A stretch of 64,000 bases of DNA from Pseudomonas gessardii (GTDB lineage Bacteria; Pseudomonadota; Gammaproteobacteria; Pseudomonadales; Pseudomonadaceae), in NCBI RefSeq assembly GCF_001983165.1, contig NZ_MNPU01000029.1:1-64000 (forward strand), given 5' to 3'. Shown here piece after piece: positions 60,147 to 64,000 of this stretch. The notes below the pieces were generated by a model. It made no database searches. It had not been told where the DNA came from and saw nothing but the letters and a program-made list of their open reading frames with translations. How positions within the stretch are numbered: the stretch's first letter is position 1; each line of letters begins with the position of its first letter. A program made the translations under genes and the position numbers.

Positions 60147-61258
60147 CAGTGACAGGCCTCCACCAAGTGCTTGCCGATGTCATCCAGGCTGTAGACCGCG
60201 TCGGCCAGGTCGGCCTTGACGATGGCCATGGGCATGCCATAGATCACGCAGCTGGCTTCGTCCTGGGCCCAGATCGAACTGCCGCCCTGCTTGAGCAGGC
60301 GCGCGCCTTCGCGACCGTCGGCGCCCATGCCGGTGAGGACCACCGCCAGAACTTTGTCGCCGTAGGACTTGGCCGCCGAACCGAAGGTGATATCCACACA
60401 CGGCTTGTAGTTCAGGCGCTCGTCGCCCGGCAGGATTTTCACCGCGCCGCGACCGTCGACCATCATTTGCTTGCCACCGGGGGCCAGCAACGCCAGGCCT
60501 GGGCGCAGGATATCGCCGTCTTCGGCTTCCTTGACGCTGATGCGGCACAGCTTGTCCAGGCGTTCGGCAAAGGCCTTGGTGAACGCGGCGGGCATATGCT
60601 GGATCAACACGATGGGCGCGGGGAAGTTGGCGGGCAACTGGGTCAAGACACGCTGCAAAGCCACCGGGCCGCCGGTGGACGTACCGATCGCCACCAGCTT
60701 GTAGGCCTTGCGCTTGGGCGCAGGTGACGCAGGGGCCGGCGCAACTGTACGCACCGGCGCCACGGCAGGCCGTGCTACCGGGGCCGGACGCCCGAAACTG
60801 CTGGCCGGTGCAGGCGCCGCGACCGGAGCGGGAGCCGCCGGGGCACGAAAGCTGCTGCGATTGCTGCGCGAGATGCTGTGCACCTTCTCGCAGAGCATCT
60901 GCTTGACCTTTTCCGGGTTGCGCGAAATGTCTTCGAAATTCTTCGGCAGGAAGTCCACGGCGCCAGCGTCCAGTGCATCGAGGGTAACCCGGGCACCTTC
61001 GTGGGTCAGCGACGAGAACATCAAGACCGGGGTCGGGCAGCGCTGCATGATGTGGCGCACGGCGGTGATGCCATCCATCATCGGCATCTCGTAGTCCATG
61101 GTGATCACGTCCGGCTTCAACGCCAGGGCCTGATCAATCGCCTCTTTGCCGTTGGTGGCCGTACCGACCACCTGGATGTTGGAATCCGCTGAAAGAATTT
61201 CCGAGACGCGGCGGCGGAAGAAACCCGAATCGTCCACCACCAGAACCTTGACTACCAT
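60146..61258 (-). CDS. cheB: Protein-glutamate methylesterase/deamidase CheB
   Basis: A 370-residue chemotaxis adaptation enzyme. The receiver domain spans residues 1-120 (VLVVDDSGFFRRRV, phospho-Asp in VITMDYEMPMMDG). A Pro/Ala-rich linker follows at about 140-180, then the methylesterase domain with GTSTGGPVALQRVL, LIQHMPAAFTKAFAERLD and VVLTGMGADGREGARLL holding the Ser-His-Asp triad. The start is MVVKVLVVDD; the frame is open 31 codons further without conservation. Confidence 0.97.
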   Translation of the reverse strand: MVVKVLVVDDSGFFRRRVSEILSADSNIQVVGTATNGKEAIDQALALKPDVITMDYEMPMMDGITAVRHIMQRCPTPVLMFSSLTHEGARVTLDALDAGAVDFLPKNFEDISRNPEKVKQMLCEKVHSISRSNRSSFRAPAAPAPVAAPAPASSFGRPAPVARPAVAPVRTVAPAPASPAPKRKAYKLVAIGTSTGGPVALQRVLTQLPANFPAPIVLIQHMPAAFTKAFAERLDKLCRISVKEAEDGDILRPGLALLAPGGKQMMVDGRGAVKILPGDERLNYKPCVDITFGSAAKSYGDKVLAVVLTGMGADGREGARLLKQGGSSIWAQDEASCVIYGMPMAIVKADLADAVYSLDDIGKHLVEACH

Positions 61259-61307
61259 AACCACTCCGTTAGGCAGGGCGAGGGACAACCGCCCCGCCCA
61301 GCCAGAA

Positions 61308-63512
61308 TCAAATACGCCGTGCGGCGTAACGCTTGAGCATGCTCGGAACATCGAGAATCAGCGCGATCCGACCGTCACCGGTAATGGTCGCACCCGACAT
61401 GCCTGGCGTTCCTTGCAGCATCTTGCCCAATGGCTTGATGACCACTTCTTCCTGGCCAACCAGTTGATCGACGACAAAGCCGATACGCTGGGTGCCCACG
61501 GACAGGATCACCACGTGGCCTTCGCGCTGCTCTTCATGAGCGGCGGACGCCACCAGCCAACGCTTGAGGTAGAACAAAGGCAGGGCCTTGTCCCGCACAA
61601 TCACCACTTCCTGGCCGTCGACCACGTTGGTGCGCGACAGGTCGAGGTGGAAGATTTCGTTGACGTTGACCAGCGGGAAGGCGAACGCCTGGTTGCCCAG
61701 CATCACCATCAGGGTCGGCATGATCGCCAGGGTCAACGGCACCTTGATGACGATCTTCGAGCCCTGGCCCTTGGTCGAGTAGATATTGATCGAGCCGTTG
61801 AGCTGGCTGATCTTGGTCTTCACCACGTCCATGCCCACGCCACGGCCGGACACGTCGGAAATCTCGGTCTTGGTGGAGAAACCCGGGGCAAAAATCAGGT
61901 TGTAGCACTCGGTGTCGGTCAGGCGATCGGCCGCGTCCTTGTCCATGACCCCACGCTTGACCGCGATGCCGCGCAGGATGTTGGAGTCCATGCCTTTGCC
62001 GTCATCGGTGATCGACAGCAGGATATGGTCGCCTTCCTGTTCGGCCGCCAGGATCACTTTGCCCAGGCGTGGCTTGCCGCTGGCTTCGCGTTCTTCCGGG
62101 GTTTCCACGCCATGGTCGACCGCGTTGCGCACCAAGTGGACCAGCGGGTCGGCCAGGGCCTCGACAAGGTTTTTGTCGAGGTCGGTTTCTTCACCCACCA
62201 GTTCCAGGTTGATTTCTTTCTTCAACTGCCGGGCCAAGTCACGCACCAGGCGCGGGAAGCGCCCGAAGACTTTCTTGATCGGCTGCATGCGCGTCTTCAT
62301 CACCGCGGTCTGCAGGTCGGCCGTCACCACGTCGAGGTTCGACACGGCCTTTTGCATGGCTTCGTCGCCACTGCTCAAGCCCAGGCGCACCAGGCGGTTA
62401 CGCACCAGCACCAGTTCGCCGACCATGTTCATGATGTCGTCCAGGCGTGCCGTATCGACCCGCACGGTGGTTTCAGCTTCACTGGCCGGGGCTTTCTCGG
62501 CAGTGGCCGCAGCGCGGGCGGGCGCCGGGGCTGCACGGGCCGCAGCCGGTGCAGCGGCCTTGGCGGCAGCGGGTGCCGGCTTGGCCACCGCCGCCGTGGC
62601 AGTCGCACTGGCTGGCGCGCCAGGCACGACGTCGGAGAACTTGCCCTTGCCGTGCAACTCATCCAGCAGGGATTCAAATTCGTGATCGGTGATCAGGCCA
62701 TCCGCCGCCGGTGCGACAGCCGCCGCCGTGGCAGCCGCGGGTGCAGCCGCCGCAGCGACTGCCGGCAAGGCATCGGCGGCAAACGAGCCTTTGCCATGCA
62801 ACTGATCCAGCAGCGCTTCAAATTCGTCGTCGGTGATGTCGGTGCTGACCGATTGTGCCGGCTCCACCGCCGCTGGCGTTGCCGCCACGGCGTCCGGGGC
62901 GAACTGGCCCTTGCCATGCAACTGGTCGAGCAATGACTCGAACTCGGCGTCGGTGATGTCTTCGCTGGTCGGCACCATGGCCGGTGCAGCCGCCGCCGGA
63001 GCCTCGGCTTCCGCCTTGACAGCATTGAGAGAGTCCAGCAGTTGTTCGAATTCGCTGTCGGTGACGTCGGGTTCGGCAGCCGGCGCTGGCGTCGCTTCAA
63101 CCACCGGGGCGGCAGCCAGGGCAGCAGGTTCTGCCAGGCGCGCCAGGGCAGCCAGCAGCTCCGGGGTGGCGGCAGTGATCGGTGCGCGTTCGCGCACTTC
63201 GTTGAACATGCCGTTGACCGCGTCCAGGGCTTCGAGGATCACGTCCATCAATTCCGAATCGACGTGACGCTCACCCTTGCGCAGGATGTCGAACACGTTT
63301 TCGGCGATGTGGCAGCACTCCACCAGCTCATGGAGCTGGAGGAAGCCGGCGCCCCCTTTTACAGTGTGAAAACCGCGAAAAATTGCATTGAGCAGGTTCG
63401 CGTCATCCGGTCGGCTTTCCAGCTCGACCAGTTGCTCGGACAACTGCTCTAGAATTTCGCCGGCCTCTACAAGGAAATCCTGAAGGATTTCTTCATCGGC
63501 GCCGAAGCTCAT
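61308..63512 (-). CDS. cheA: Chemotaxis histidine kinase CheA
   Basis: A 734-residue kinase. HPt domain at 1-105 with phospho-His49 in FRGFHTVKGGAGFLQL. Linker at 110-345, very Ala/Pro-rich, with four copies of a short TD-x-EFE-x-LLD-x-L motif (150-162, 186-204, 226-244, 274-292), three of them followed by HGKG-x-F. Dimerisation from about 346. ATPase with N-box HLVRNAVDHGVE and GRGVGMDVVK. C-terminal CheW-like domain. I see no ordinary globular P2 (CheY-binding) domain; the repeats occupy its place. It is 13 bases from cheZ. Confidence 0.96.
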   Translation of the reverse strand: MSFGADEEILQDFLVEAGEILEQLSEQLVELESRPDDANLLNAIFRGFHTVKGGAGFLQLHELVECCHIAENVFDILRKGERHVDSELMDVILEALDAVNGMFNEVRERAPITAATPELLAALARLAEPAALAAAPVVEATPAPAAEPDVTDSEFEQLLDSLNAVKAEAEAPAAAAPAMVPTSEDITDAEFESLLDQLHGKGQFAPDAVAATPAAVEPAQSVSTDITDDEFEALLDQLHGKGSFAADALPAVAAAAAPAAATAAAVAPAADGLITDHEFESLLDELHGKGKFSDVVPGAPASATATAAVAKPAPAAAKAAAPAAARAAPAPARAAATAEKAPASEAETTVRVDTARLDDIMNMVGELVLVRNRLVRLGLSSGDEAMQKAVSNLDVVTADLQTAVMKTRMQPIKKVFGRFPRLVRDLARQLKKEINLELVGEETDLDKNLVEALADPLVHLVRNAVDHGVETPEEREASGKPRLGKVILAAEQEGDHILLSITDDGKGMDSNILRGIAVKRGVMDKDAADRLTDTECYNLIFAPGFSTKTEISDVSGRGVGMDVVKTKISQLNGSINIYSTKGQGSKIVIKVPLTLAIMPTLMVMLGNQAFAFPLVNVNEIFHLDLSRTNVVDGQEVVIVRDKALPLFYLKRWLVASAAHEEQREGHVVILSVGTQRIGFVVDQLVGQEEVVIKPLGKMLQGTPGMSGATITGDGRIALILDVPSMLKRYAARRI
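62637..63065 (-). repeat. Four-copy coding repeat in the cheA linker
   Basis: The repeat encodes VTDSEFEQLLDSL, ITDAEFESLLDQLHGKGQF, ITDDEFEALLDQLHGKGSF and ITDHEFESLLDELHGKGKF, separated by Ala/Pro-rich spacers of 23-29 residues. The first copy is shortened and lacks HGKG. DNA similarity between copies is high, which suggests internal duplication. Confidence 0.9.
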
Positions 63513-63524
63513 ATTGCGTGCTCC

Positions 63525-64000
63525 TTAGAAGCCTAAACTGGACAGCAAATCGTCTACGTCATCTTGACCAGACATAACGTCTTCACGTTTATCGGCATGA
63601 ATCTGCGGACCTTCACCCTTGGCGAGGTGTTTTTGTGGATCTTTTTCCGAGAGGATCGCTTCGCGGTCATGTTCGATGCCGGCAAAACGGTCGACCTGGC
63701 CAGCCATCAGCACCAGTTTGAGCAAGTTGCTTTCCACTTCGGTGACCAGCAGGGTCACACGCTTGATCACCTGGCCGGTGAGGTCCTGGTAATCCTGGGC
63801 CAGCAGGATGTCGTTGAGGTTGCTGGAAACCGTACGGTTTTCCTGCTCGCTGCGTGACAGGAAGCCCTCGACCCGACGCGCCAGGTCACGAAACTCTTCG
63901 GCACCCACTTCGCGCCGCATGAAGCGGCCCCAGTCTGCGCTCAACGCCTTGGCCTCATTGGCCATGCCGTTCACCAGGGGCGTGGCGTTTTCCACCAGGT
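63525..64000 (-). CDS. cheZ: Protein phosphatase CheZ, partial (C-terminal part)
   Basis: The 3' part of cheZ, cut by the right window edge. CheZ dephosphorylates CheY-P. The catalytic Gln lies in LAQDYQDLTGQVIKRV, and the C-terminal CheY-binding peptide DDVDDLLSSLGF is intact at the end. At least 158 residues are present; the family is usually about 260 in Pseudomonas. It is directly upstream of cheA. Confidence 0.95.
   Translation of the reverse strand, partial: LVENATPLVNGMANEAKALSADWGRFMRREVGAEEFRDLARRVEGFLSRSEQENRTVSSNLNDILLAQDYQDLTGQVIKRVTLLVTEVESNLLKLVLMAGQVDRFAGIEHDREAILSEKDPQKHLAKGEGPQIHADKREDVMSGQDDVDDLLSSLGF

Overview
The window looks like a chromosome segment of a Pseudomonas of the fluorescens group. 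Supporting signs are the sdhCDAB-gltA and sucAB-lpdG-sucCD TCA cluster, a full ccmABCDEFGHI set next to a cheZ-cheA-cheB-motCD-parA-cheW chemotaxis block, many REP elements of the GTGGGAGC..GCAAGCC type with a RAYT transposase, and GC-rich coding sequence. Almost all of it is single-copy core genome. Accessory DNA lies at about 24.3-26.2 kb and 50.6-55.7 kb, and small mobile or repeat events lie at 1-122 and 16.05-16.52 kb.

Layout. 1-2.5 kb: the 5' end of a group II intron running off the left edge, inserted just past the terminator of a DUF599 membrane protein gene, then brnQ. 2.9-16 kb, minus strand: sucA-sucB-lpdG-sucC-sucD and sdhC-sdhD-sdhA-sdhB, with gltA divergent from sdhC; good sigma70-type promoters are visible for sdhC and gltA. 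16-18.5 kb: acetate permease actP with yjcH, and a tandem duplication of the last 86 bp of actP inside palindromic repeats. 18.8-24.2 kb: a betaine/choline-type binding protein, a GH17 membrane protein, a small membrane protein, and a periplasmic alpha/beta hydrolase overlapping an MlaA-family gene. 24.4-26.2 kb: two paralogous unknown genes, each behind a sequence matching the HrpL promoter (hrp box). 26.2-28.6 kb: DUF808 protein, TetR regulator and RAYT transposase. 28.6-35.8 kb: glyoxylate/glycerate pathway (GlcG-like protein, gcl, hyi, glxR, ttuD, pyruvate kinase) with two perfect TTGTATACAA palindromes at the divergent promoter. 36-41.5 kb: urea transporter, potassium channel, sulfate-binding protein, MFS exporter, phnN and a lipoprotein. 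41.5-48.4 kb: ccmA-I for cytochrome c maturation. 48.6-50.5 kb: FliK-like and short FlhB-like proteins. 50.7-55.7 kb: a large putative pore-forming/RTX-like toxin and a Pro-rich protein ending in a probable PD-(D/E)XK nuclease domain. 55.7-64 kb: chemotaxis and motor genes, ending in a truncated cheZ.

How the genes work together. The first 16 kb encodes consecutive TCA cycle steps. gcl-hyi-glxR-ttuD-pyk converts two glyoxylate to tartronate semialdehyde, glycerate, phosphoglycerate and then pyruvate. The che/mot/par genes form the polar chemotaxis and stator system. The most notable possible novelty is the pair of hrp-box genes, which together carry three copies of one unrecognised domain and have export-like N-termini: a candidate unrecognised type III effector family. 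Next are the toxin pair set into the flagellar/chemotaxis locus and a CheA whose HPt-to-P3 linker carries four copies of a short motif resembling the CheY-binding tail of CheZ.
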